DNA of 14,778 nucleotides from assembly GCA_050260275.1 (NCBI GenBank), contig JBLNBX010000255.1, positions 1 through 14,778 on the forward strand, in the 5' to 3' direction. A program made the translations under genes and the position numbers. Positions 7,080-14,073 of the stretch are shown piece by piece (within the stretch, counting starts at the first letter, position 1; each line of letters starts with the position of its first letter). This DNA is from DATMXS01 sp050260275 (GTDB lineage: Bacteria > Acidobacteriota > Terriglobia > Bryobacterales > Bryobacteraceae). Below the pieces are notes generated by a model, which saw only the letters and a list, made by a program, of their open reading frames with translations, did no database searches and was not told the DNA's origin.

Positions 7080-8116
7080 ACACGCAGATGATGGCTGCCG
7101 TGCTCTACGGGAAGGAACACCTCGAGATAGAGCCGGTGCCGGTTCCGAAACTTGGCCCTGGGGATGTACTGGTAAGAGTGAAGGCCGCGTTGACGTGCGG
7201 CACTGACGTCAAGGTCTTCCGGCGCGGCTATCACGCGCGCATGATCATCCCTCCCGCCGTGTTTGGTCACGAACTGGCCGGCGACGTTGTCGAGGTAGGC
7301 GAGGGCGTACGGAAATTCCATCCGGGCCAGCGAGTGGTGTCCGCCAACTCCGCGCCCTGTGGCAAGTGCTTCTTCTGCGTGCGCAACCGTGAGAACCTCT
7401 GCGAGGACCTGCTGTTCAACAACGGCGCGTACGCGGAATACATCCGTATTCCGGCGCGCATTGTGGAGCGGAATACATACGAAATTCCGGACGGCGTCAG
7501 CTACCAGGACGCCGCCCTTCTGGAACCGCTCGCGTGCGTACTTCGCGGATTGGATGAGACGGGCGTTGCTCCCGGAGATACCGTGGCCGTCATGGGCCTG
7601 GGCCCCATCGGCCTGATGTTCGTCAGGCTCGCCAAGAACGCGGGCGCCCGCGTAATCGCGCTCGGGCGGCGCAAGACGCAGATCGACCGCGCGGAGGCGC
7701 TCGGCGCCGATGAACTCATCTCCACCACTCACATGCCGGACCCGGTTTCGGCCGTGAGAGACCTTACCGGCGGGCGCGGCGCCGACATTGCTATCGAAGC
7801 CGTGGGCAAGCCGACCACCTGGGAAACGTGCGCGCGCCTGGTTCGCAAGGGCGGAACGGTGAACTTCTTCGGCGGGTGCCCGAGTGATACGCGCGTTTCG
7901 CTCGAAACCTCGCTTCTGCACTACTCCGAGATCACCTGCAAGGCCAGCTTCCATCACACACCGGCGCACATACGGCGCTCGCTCGACCTCATAGCGCAGG
8001 GCGTGGTGACGGCGAAGCATTTCGTCAACGGCGAGGAGCCGCTGGTGAACCTGCTCGAGGTGCTCCGGCATCTGATGAGCCACAACGGCCATCTCAAGAC
8101 GGCTATAATTCCGTAA
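7076..8116 (+). CDS. Zinc-dependent medium-chain dehydrogenase (second of a tandem pair), probably NADP-preferring
   Basis: A 346-residue MDR dehydrogenase, paralogous in architecture to its upstream neighbour. Catalytic zinc ligands are Cys41 (TCGTD), His65-Glu66 (GHE) and Glu150 (LLEPLACV). The structural zinc site is Cys95/98/101/109 (CGKCFFC-x7-C). The nucleotide motif is GLGPIG at 174-179. At the end of the second Rossmann strand it has ALGRRK (196-200) in place of the acidic residue of the upstream copy, the usual sign of NADP(H) preference. The GTG start at 7076 overlaps the preceding stop by 4 bp (GTGA) and has AAAGGAA at 7063-7069. ATGs at 7088 and 7091 are alternatives. Substrate is not known. 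Reduction of ribosylhopane to bacteriohopanetetrol is an attractive but unproven role given the operon. Confidence 0.85.
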   Translation: MNTQMMAAVLYGKEHLEIEPVPVPKLGPGDVLVRVKAALTCGTDVKVFRRGYHARMIIPPAVFGHELAGDVVEVGEGVRKFHPGQRVVSANSAPCGKCFFCVRNRENLCEDLLFNNGAYAEYIRIPARIVERNTYEIPDGVSYQDAALLEPLACVLRGLDETGVAPGDTVAVMGLGPIGLMFVRLAKNAGARVIALGRRKTQIDRAEALGADELISTTHMPDPVSAVRDLTGGRGADIAIEAVGKPTTWETCARLVRKGGTVNFFGGCPSDTRVSLETSLLHYSEITCKASFHHTPAHIRRSLDLIAQGVVTAKHFVNGEEPLVNLLEVLRHLMSHNGHLKTAIIP

Positions 8117-8120
8117 CGCA

Positions 8121-9035
8121 GTGCATCTCGCGCCGCGCGAATTCGTAAGGACGCCGGGAGCGCTCGCCCGGACGGCCACGCTTGCCGAGGCCGAAGCATA
8201 TACACGCTGGCTCGCCACGCATCACTACGAGAACTTTCACGTTGTGACGTTCCTGCTGCCCAAGCGGCTTCACCAGGACTTCTACAACGTGTACGCTTTC
8301 TGCCGCTGGGCTGACGACCTTGGCGACGAGATGGGCAGCACGGAAGAAAGCATCCGGCTGCTCGAGTGGTGGCGCGAGGAACTGGATGCCATGTACTGCG
8401 GGCGCGCGCGGCACCCTGTATACGTCGCGCTGGCGGATACGGTGGCGCGGCACAACCTGCCGCGCGAGCCCTTCGAGGATCTCATCAGCGCGTTCCTGCA
8501 GGACCAAACCGTCACGCGTTACCGCAACTGGGATGAGTTGTTCGATTACTGCCGGCGCTCGGCCAATCCCGTCGGCCGCCTGGTGCTGTATCTGTGCGGC
8601 TATCGCGACGAGCTGCGGCAGCGTTTGTCCGATGCCACCTGCACGGCGCTACAGTTAGCCAATTTTTGGCAGGACGTTACGTTGGACCTCGAAAAAGGAC
8701 GGATATACATTCCGCTCGACCTGCTCGAACGGCACGGATCGAGCGCTGCGGAGGTGGAGGCGAGGCGCGAGACGCCCGCATTCCGATCGGCGATGCGTGA
8801 AGCGGTTGGCGTGGCGCGGGGGCTGTTCACTGAAGGTTTGCCGCTCGCGCGCATGGTGGACCGCCGGCTTTCCGTAGATATCGAGCTGTTCAGCCGTGGC
8901 GGCATGCTCATACTCGACATGATCGAACGGCAGGGCTGCCGGGTTCTGGCGCGCCGCCCGCGCATCGGAAAGGTTGGGCGCGTGCTGCTGATGCTGCGAA
9001 CGCTCGCGGGCGCGGCCGTGAGGAGCGTGGCATGA
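8121..9035 (+). CDS. hpnC: Hydroxysqualene synthase HpnC (squalene/phytoene synthase family)
   Basis: HpnC converts presqualene diphosphate to hydroxysqualene in the bacterial HpnC-HpnD-HpnE route to squalene. The 304-residue protein is an all-helical head-to-head prenyl synthase with both aspartate-rich motifs: DDLGDE at 65-70 and QDVTLD at 184-189, the latter followed by KGRIYIPLD. HHYENFHVVTFLLPKRL (34-50) is the characteristic HpnC N-terminal block (ENFxV-FLLP), distinguishing it from HpnD. The GTG start at 8121 is 4 bp after the preceding stop. No good ribosome-binding site or better start is seen. The gene ends in a 4-bp ATGA overlap with hpnD. Confidence 0.93.
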   Translation: MHLAPREFVRTPGALARTATLAEAEAYTRWLATHHYENFHVVTFLLPKRLHQDFYNVYAFCRWADDLGDEMGSTEESIRLLEWWREELDAMYCGRARHPVYVALADTVARHNLPREPFEDLISAFLQDQTVTRYRNWDELFDYCRRSANPVGRLVLYLCGYRDELRQRLSDATCTALQLANFWQDVTLDLEKGRIYIPLDLLERHGSSAAEVEARRETPAFRSAMREAVGVARGLFTEGLPLARMVDRRLSVDIELFSRGGMLILDMIERQGCRVLARRPRIGKVGRVLLMLRTLAGAAVRSVA

Positions 9036-9886
9036 CCGCGCTCGAGCGCTCCTACGAGCACTGCCGCAGGATCGCGCGCACGCGCGCGCGCAACTTCTAC
9101 TATTCGTTCGTGCTGCTGCCGCGCGCCCAACGCGACGCAATCTGCGCCATGTACGCGTTCAACCGCCGCTGCGACGACCTCAGCGACGAGCCGGGCGTAG
9201 AGCTTGCGGCGCGCCGCGCCGCTCTCGAACAGTGGCGGTGCGAGCTTGAGCGGTCGCTGGCCGGACGGCCGGGACAGGACCCGCTGTGGCCGGCCTTCTG
9301 CGATACCGCCGCCCGCTACAAGATCCCGCGCGAGTATTTTCACGAGATGCTCGATGGCGTAACTTCGGATCTCGAGCCGCGCGCCATCGCCACCTACGAC
9401 GAGCTCTACCGCTACTGTTACCAGGTGGCCTCTGTCGTGGGCCTCACGGTGATCCACATTTTCGGGTTCAAGTCCGAGGCCGCTCTGCAGCTCGCCGAGA
9501 AGTGCGGCATCGCGTTCCAACTGACGAATATCCTGCGCGATGTGCGCGAGGACGCCGTGCGCGGCCGCGTCTACATACCCGCGGAGGACCTGGATCGTTT
9601 CCATGTGCGCGCGAGCGACCTCGCCGAAGGCAGGCGCAGCGACGAGTTCGTCTCCCTGATGGCGTTCGAGGCGGCGCGCGCGAGGGCCTTCTACAACGAA
9701 TCCGCGCCGCTGGTGGAGATGATAGAGCCGCACGCGCGGCCGTCATTGTGGGCGCTGATCGAGATCTACTCGCGCCTGCTGGCGCGGATCGAGCGCACCA
9801 ACTATGACGTGCTCTCACGGCGCATCGAGCTTCCCGCGCGGGAGAAGCTGGCCGTGATCGCGCGCGCGCTGGTGGGATCGCACTAG
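9032..9886 (+). CDS. hpnD: Presqualene diphosphate synthase HpnD
   Basis: HpnD condenses two farnesyl diphosphates to presqualene diphosphate, the first step of the HpnCDE squalene route. The 284-residue product has SFVLLPRAQRDAICAMYAFNRRCDDLSDE, with the first aspartate motif at 48-53, the second motif NILRDVRED at 166-174, and GRVYIPAEDLDRF (178-190), matching HpnD and phytoene synthases. Start ATG 9032 overlaps the hpnC stop (ATGA) and has AGGAG at 9021-9025, six bases upstream. It is the last plus-strand gene of the operon. Its stop lies 9 bp from the stop of the convergent minus-strand gene, leaving no room for a separate terminator. The usual downstream partner hpnE is not present. Phytoene synthase is the main alternative, but the hpnC neighbour argues for HpnD. 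Confidence 0.93.
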   Translation: MTALERSYEHCRRIARTRARNFYYSFVLLPRAQRDAICAMYAFNRRCDDLSDEPGVELAARRAALEQWRCELERSLAGRPGQDPLWPAFCDTAARYKIPREYFHEMLDGVTSDLEPRAIATYDELYRYCYQVASVVGLTVIHIFGFKSEAALQLAEKCGIAFQLTNILRDVREDAVRGRVYIPAEDLDRFHVRASDLAEGRRSDEFVSLMAFEAARARAFYNESAPLVEMIEPHARPSLWALIEIYSRLLARIERTNYDVLSRRIELPAREKLAVIARALVGSH

Positions 9887-9895
9887 AGCCGGGCG

Positions 9896-10351
9896 CTATT
9901 GCCGGCGAGCCATCCAGAAGGCGTACCAGAGCAGCGTGAACGCGGACGGCCACACCCGCACGCGGGCGAGTTGGAACAGCGCCAGGGCTCCGAGCCCCAC
10001 GAAAACGGCGCTGTCGAGATCGAAATTGCCGCCCGTCAGCGCGTGCATGCGGCGGTCGGCCACCCGTATCCCTGCCGCGGCCTGGCTGATGACGGTAGCG
10101 GCCGCGCGCTGCCGTTCCTGGATATCGAACAGGCCGCGGCTGCGCGCGTGCTCTCCGATGGAGTCGAGGCTGAGCCTGTGGAGCAGGAGGATGCTCGCCG
10201 TGATGGGGTTCGCTACCACGTAGTCTATTCCTTCCAGCTCACGCAAGACCTCCTCGGCCCGCTTGAAGAAAGCCGCATCGTGGCGCTGCGACGGCACCTG
10301 CACCCGCGTGCGGCCCGTGATGTTGTGAACGGCATGGGCGGCCGGAAGCAT
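9896..10351 (-). CDS. HMA-like (HMA_2-type) domain protein with C-terminal membrane helices
   Basis: A 151-residue protein. Residues about 8-60 (HNITGRTRVQVPS, then a helix of charged residues, then GIDYVVANPITASILLLH) have the beta-alpha-beta pattern of a ferredoxin-like HMA domain, but there is no CxxC metal-binding pair and no cysteine at all. Residues about 113-147 form two hydrophobic stretches (LDSAVFVGLGALALFQLA and WPSAFTLLWYAFW) separated by a short basic turn, so it is probably membrane anchored. The ATG is supported by an excellent AGGAGG ribosome-binding site that overlaps the stop codon of the preceding DUF5132-like gene. It is the last gene of the ATPase operon, and the same degenerate HMA-like pattern is fused to the N-terminus of the ATPase itself. 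A regulatory or scaffolding role for the transporter is inference. Confidence 0.75.
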   Translation of the reverse strand: MLPAAHAVHNITGRTRVQVPSQRHDAAFFKRAEEVLRELEGIDYVVANPITASILLLHRLSLDSIGEHARSRGLFDIQERQRAAATVISQAAAGIRVADRRMHALTGGNFDLDSAVFVGLGALALFQLARVRVWPSAFTLLWYAFWMARRQ

Positions 10352-10359
10352 ACGTCCTC

Positions 10360-10668
10360 CTAATGAACCTGCGCGTTTCCTTGCGCGGGCCCCGGCTCGG
10401 GGGCGGTCTGGACGGTGTGGCCGTGCTCGCGCTCGGCCTCCATTTCAGCGCGCACCTCGGCCACCATGTCCTCGATGAACTCCGCCGCGTTCGCAATGGC
10501 CTCGCGGCCGGTGTCGTACGCGACGATGCCTCCTTTGATGAGTCCCTTCGCCACCGGGCGGCCCAGGCTCGACAGGGCCGGCATGAGCACCTTTACTATT
10601 CCGGCTGCGGCCAGCCCCACGCCTACGCCGATCAGAACGCGTTTGTCGCCATCATCCATCAGTCCCAT
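10360..10668 (-). CDS. Small membrane protein, DUF5132-like, accessory to P-type ATPase
   Basis: A 102-residue protein from the ATG at 10668, chosen because GGGAGAG lies six bases upstream and the coding start overlaps the ATPase stop (10652-10654) by 17 bp. An in-frame ATG at 10713 would extend it by 15 residues. Residues 11-32 are a glycine/alanine-rich transmembrane segment (GVGVGLAAAGIVKVLMP). Next come SLGRPVAKGLIKGGIVAYDTGREAIANAAEF and an acidic amphipathic helix (FIEDMVAEVRAEMEAER), and the tail contains EHGH and a terminal VH. The RPxAKxxIKGG-x-YDxGRE block resembles DUF5132 proteins. Function is not established. Its size, single membrane helix, charged helix and histidine-bearing tail next to a P-type ATPase recall the mycobacterial PacL (DUF1490) efflux partners, but homology is not claimed. 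Confidence 0.72.
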   Translation of the reverse strand: MGLMDDGDKRVLIGVGVGLAAAGIVKVLMPALSSLGRPVAKGLIKGGIVAYDTGREAIANAAEFIEDMVAEVRAEMEAEREHGHTVQTAPEPGPAQGNAQVH

Positions 10669-13600
10669 TTCGCACTCTCCCAGGCTCGGGCCTTCGCAGC
10701 CCGGCCGCCACATTGTTAGCGAGCGTCTCTTCGTCGGCCAGCGCGGATTCCTCCGCCCGCGGCCGCCGCAGCGCTTCGTTCACCAGAAAACTGGCCAGGG
10801 ATGCTCCGGCGCACACGAGCGCCTCGAGCGGCCCCAACCGCACGGTCCCCAGCAACCGTGTCAGCCCGAACTGCGACAGCGCCAGCGCGCCGAAGCCCCC
10901 CAGCACCGACATGGTCATGTACGGATTCGCCGGCGGACGCCCGCGCGTCAGCACCGCGCCCGACGGGCCGCGGGCTGAGATGCCGTGCAGCAACTGCGCC
11001 GACGTCAGCGTTAGGAAAGCCATGGTCCCCGCGGCCGGCGAGCCTCGCGAGCCCCCCCACGCGTAAGTGCCAAGGGCCGCTGCGGCCATCACGGCGGCCT
11101 GCGTGCCGAGAGGTACGTAGTCGGCGCGGGCCAGCGCGGGGCGATTGGCACCCGCCGGAGGGTGGTTCATCAGGTCCGGGTCGGCCGGGCCCACGGCTAG
11201 CGCCAGTTCCGGGAACACGTCGCTCAACAGGTTGATCCACAGCAGTTGCCGCGGGTTCAGCGGCTGGCCGAGCCCGGACGCGACCGCGCCGAACATCAGA
11301 ATGATCTCGCTGAGGTTTGTCGCCGAGATGTAGTGGATCGCCTTGCGGATGTTCTCCCGGACGCGCCTGCCCTCGGCGAGCGCCGGCAGGAGGCTCTGGA
11401 GATTGTCGTCGGCGAGGACGATATCCGCCACCTGGCGGGCGACGCGCGTGCCGCTCTGCCCGAGCGCGATGCCGATGTCGGCGGCCTTCAGCGCAGGCCC
11501 GTCGTTAATGCCGTCGCCGGTCATTGCCACCACTGCGCCGCCTTGCTGGAATCCGTGGACGATCTGCAGCTTCTGTGCGGCGTCCACGCGCGAGAAGATC
11601 TGCACGCGCTCGAGCTGTACGGCGAGTTCGCTGCTCGCGATGCCGTCGAGTGTGCGGGAGTCGATGGTCTGAAGATTTTCGCCGCCGTTCAGGTCCATGG
11701 CGCGGCCAATGGCGTGCGCCGTCGCCGTCTGATCGCCGGTGAGCATGACGGGACGCACGCCCGCGCGGCGGAAGTCCGCGATGAGCTCCCGCAGGCCTTG
11801 CCTTGGCGGGTCGGCGATGCCCACCAGGCCGGCCCAGATCAGCGGAGGAACGGCTTCCATTCCAGTCGAACCGGGGTCGGCGCTTCCGTTGACGGGCGTC
11901 TCAGCGAAAGCAGTTCCGAGCACTCGCAGCGCCGCGCCGGCCATGCGCTCGTTTTCGGCCCTAATGAGCCTCCGGTCGGATGGCGTGAGGGGGCGCTCGG
12001 CTCCGTTCACGAGTTGCGAGCCGCAGAGTTGCAGCACCTCGGTGGGGCTGCCTTTGACTGCCGTGATACGCGTGCCGTGCCCGGTCAGGTGAGTGGTAGC
12101 CATATAGTTCTGCCCGGTGGCGCGGTGCTGCACGCGCACAATAGGGCGCTTGCGCCTGAGCCGCGCGACGTCGAGGCCGCCCTTGAGCGCCATCTGCAGC
12201 AGCGCGGCTTCGGTGGGCGAGCCGGTCACGGCGCCCGATGCCGGGTCGAATTCGGCCTCGCTGCAGAGCGCCGATATCTCCATGAGGCGCGCCAGTTCCG
12301 GGTAGCTCGATGCCTGCACGGGTCTGTGGTCCGCAAGGAAGCTTCCTCCGCTCACCTCGTAGTGACGCATCCCGGCAAACGCCGCCACGACGGCCATCCG
12401 GTTCAGGGTCAGAGTGCCGGTCTTGTCGAAGCAGACCACCTGAACCGAGCCGAGCGCCTCCACCGCTTCCAGCCTCCGCACGAGAGCGCCGTGACGCGCG
12501 AGCGAGCGGACGCCGCTCGCCAGGCTGACCGTCGCGATTGTGGGCAGCCCTTCGGGGATCGCCGCCACGGCGAGCGAGGTGGCCGCCCTGAGCATCGCGA
12601 GCGGATGCAAACCGCGCAGTATTCCCGCCGTGAACAATGCCGCAGAAACAGCTCCCGTGAACCACAGCAACTGGTTTCCGAGCCCCCGCATCTGGCGCTG
12701 CAAAGGCGTTTCAGGCTGCGCCGATTCGCTGATGAGCGTTTGCGTCCTGCCGATCTCAGTGTGGCGCCCGGTCGCGAAAACCACCGCGAGGCCGCTGCCG
12801 CCGCTGACAACCGTCCCGCGATGGACCAGGTTGATCCTCTCGGCCAGCGGCGTGTCTGGCGGCATCACATCGTCCGCGCGCTTCTCAACCGGCATGCTCT
12901 CGCCGGTCAGCGCGGATTCGTCGAGCGCGAGGTTTTCCGCCTCGAGGAGCCGCGCGTCCGCGGCCACCTGTGCGCCGGGCGCGAGCGGCAGGATATCTCC
13001 CGGCACCACATCCTCGCCGCCGATCCGGATGATTTCGCCGTCGCGCAGCACCTCGACGATCGGCTCCGAGATGGTCATGAGCGCCGAGAGTGTCTTTTCG
13101 GCCTCCAACTCCGTCGCGGCCCCGATAGCGCCGTTAAGCAGCAGAACAACGCAGATCGCGACAGTGTCCGCGAAGCTCCCCATCGCCAGCGACAGGGCCG
13201 CCGAACCCGTAAGGAGCAGCACCGGCAGGCTCGCGAACTGTCCAAGGAGGATCTGCGCGGCCGAGCGCGGCTTGGGGTGAGGCAGCACGTTGGGTCCGTA
13301 CTTTGCGAGCCGCATCCGCGCGGTATCGCTGTCCAGGCCGGTGCGGGACGTCTTCCAGAAGTCGAGCGCCGCTTGCCCTGTGAGCGTGTGCCACGGCCGG
13401 GGCGGACGCTCCGGAGCGGCCATTCGCACTAGGTCCCGCGCGGTCATCGTGCGGGGCGGAGCTTTCCTGAGTTCGGCGAGCGAGTGCAGCAGGTTCCTGA
13501 GGAAGCCGGCCGCGCGATTGCCGGCTCGATCGGCGGGCGATTGCGCCTTCGCTAGGCGCGCTGGATGCGGCGTGACCCACTTTGGCTGTGGCTTCGGCTG

Positions 13601-13858
13601 GGCGGCAACGAGCCTGACGGTGATCTCCACCGCTCCGATGATCTCGGGCAAGCCGCGGTCCGGCTCGTAGTACACCAGCAGCTTCCCCGTGACTGTGCTC
13701 GCCGAGGCCGCGCGAATGCCCGGCTGCCGCCTGAGTTGCTCTTCGAGCGCGCGCTTGACGTCCGGACGATCCTCGAGCGCGCCCACGCGCAGCCGCACAC
13801 GTCCCCTGATGGCGTGGACAGGCGTCACGGCAGGCTCTGCCGGGGAGTTCACAAGCAT
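10652..13858 (-). CDS. P2-type cation-transporting (probably Ca2+ or Mn2+) ATPase with N-terminal HMA-like domain
   Basis: A 1068-residue P-type ATPase. Residues about 10-85 form a cysteine-free HMA-like domain (IRGRVRLRVGALED, TGKLLVYYE). A basic linker follows, then the cation-ATPase N-terminal domain (WHTLTG to YGPNVLP, 156-193). The actuator loop has TGES at 318-321; M4 has PEGLP (Glu436); the phosphorylation site is Asp478 in CFDKTGTLT. The nucleotide domain has KGSP (602-605), with TGD at 707-709 and the hinge motif GDGINDG at 781-787. By my alignment to SERCA the ion-site residues Glu309, Asn768, Glu771, Asn796, Thr799 and Asp800 correspond to Glu436, Asn848, Glu851, Asn876, Ser879 and Asp880, while Glu908 corresponds to Gln955. 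This suggests a single Ca2+/Mn2+-type site rather than heavy-metal (P1B) transport; no CPC motif is seen. Ten membrane helices are expected. The start at 13858 has only a weak ribosome-binding site. Confidence 0.9.
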   Translation of the reverse strand: MLVNSPAEPAVTPVHAIRGRVRLRVGALEDRPDVKRALEEQLRRQPGIRAASASTVTGKLLVYYEPDRGLPEIIGAVEITVRLVAAQPKPQPKWVTPHPARLAKAQSPADRAGNRAAGFLRNLLHSLAELRKAPPRTMTARDLVRMAAPERPPRPWHTLTGQAALDFWKTSRTGLDSDTARMRLAKYGPNVLPHPKPRSAAQILLGQFASLPVLLLTGSAALSLAMGSFADTVAICVVLLLNGAIGAATELEAEKTLSALMTISEPIVEVLRDGEIIRIGGEDVVPGDILPLAPGAQVAADARLLEAENLALDESALTGESMPVEKRADDVMPPDTPLAERINLVHRGTVVSGGSGLAVVFATGRHTEIGRTQTLISESAQPETPLQRQMRGLGNQLLWFTGAVSAALFTAGILRGLHPLAMLRAATSLAVAAIPEGLPTIATVSLASGVRSLARHGALVRRLEAVEALGSVQVVCFDKTGTLTLNRMAVVAAFAGMRHYEVSGGSFLADHRPVQASSYPELARLMEISALCSEAEFDPASGAVTGSPTEAALLQMALKGGLDVARLRRKRPIVRVQHRATGQNYMATTHLTGHGTRITAVKGSPTEVLQLCGSQLVNGAERPLTPSDRRLIRAENERMAGAALRVLGTAFAETPVNGSADPGSTGMEAVPPLIWAGLVGIADPPRQGLRELIADFRRAGVRPVMLTGDQTATAHAIGRAMDLNGGENLQTIDSRTLDGIASSELAVQLERVQIFSRVDAAQKLQIVHGFQQGGAVVAMTGDGINDGPALKAADIGIALGQSGTRVARQVADIVLADDNLQSLLPALAEGRRVRENIRKAIHYISATNLSEIILMFGAVASGLGQPLNPRQLLWINLLSDVFPELALAVGPADPDLMNHPPAGANRPALARADYVPLGTQAAVMAAAALGTYAWGGSRGSPAAGTMAFLTLTSAQLLHGISARGPSGAVLTRGRPPANPYMTMSVLGGFGALALSQFGLTRLLGTVRLGPLEALVCAGASLASFLVNEALRRPRAEESALADEETLANNVAAGLRRPEPGRVRNGTDG

Positions 13859-13927
13859 CCCAGAGTGTCTGTGATGAATTTAGCTCAATTTTTGTAGCGA
13901 TGCGCATACACCTTCCACAGGTGGGTC

Positions 13928-13956
13928 TTGTATGCCAGCTCTGGCAGGGCTATATT
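13928..13956 (+). promoter_or_regulatory. Candidate promoter for the DAHP synthase leader
   Basis: TTGTAT (13928-13933, three of six matches to TTGACA) is followed after a 17-bp spacer by TATATT (13951-13956, five of six matches to TATAAT). Transcription would start near 13963, a few bases before the leader-peptide ATG at 13968. The spacer contains a 12-bp imperfect palindrome, GCCAGCTCTGGC (13934-13945, arms GCCAG/CTGGC), a possible repressor site. Consensus matching by eye only. Confidence 0.4.
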
Positions 13957-13967
13957 AGAGTTTCTCC

Positions 13968-14024
13968 ATGGTTTACGCCTACGCCTATTCGTTTCGATTT
14001 AGGCTCTTTACCCGCTCAGGGTAG
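13968..14024 (+). CDS. Tyr/Phe-rich leader peptide of the DAHP synthase attenuator
   Basis: An 18-codon open frame encodes MVYAYAYSFRFRLFTRSG, ending in TAG. Tyr codons are at positions 3, 5 and 7 and Phe codons at 9, 11 and 14, so one third of the residues are the end products of the pathway started by the downstream gene. An AGAG at 13957-13960 could serve as a weak ribosome-binding site seven bases before the ATG; alternatively the message is nearly leaderless. The stop codon lies exactly where a terminating ribosome would mask the antiterminator arm starting at 14024. The peptide is expected to work in cis through its translation rather than as a product. It is too short to be found by ordinary gene calling. 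Confidence 0.85.
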   Translation: MVYAYAYSFRFRLFTRSG

Positions 14025-14073
14025 AGTGGCGTTGGCCTGGAGACCCGTTTCTAAGAGATAGACCAACCCACTC
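14024..14073 (+). promoter_or_regulatory. Antiterminator pairing (region 2 with region 3)
   Basis: GAGTGG (14024-14029) pairs with CCACTC (14068-14073), and GTTGG (14031-14035) pairs with CCAAC (14063-14067), leaving C14030 bulged and a loop of 27 bases. The 5' arm is a near copy of the terminator's own 3' arm (GAGTGGGTTG), which is the usual sign of a competing antiterminator. Formation removes the entire 5' arm of the terminator. Confidence 0.8.

Noticed and set aside
11246..13432. A 728-residue open frame on the plus strand opposite the ATPase gene
   Set aside because: It lies entirely antisense to a gene with all P-type ATPase motifs; its translation is low-complexity (His/Arg/Ala/Gly-rich) with no recognisable domain. 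It is a by-product of high GC content.
13859..13967. Minus-strand promoter for the ATPase operon
   Set aside because: Several AT-rich hexamers are present (for example TAAATT on the minus strand), but none has a matching partner at proper spacing, so no promoter is called.
14018..14032. AGGGT-containing stretch resembling the start of a T-box motif
   Set aside because: Only the first five bases agree with the T-box consensus, no stem I/specifier loop is seen, and the leader would be too short. The Tyr/Phe-rich peptide with competing hairpins explains the region better.
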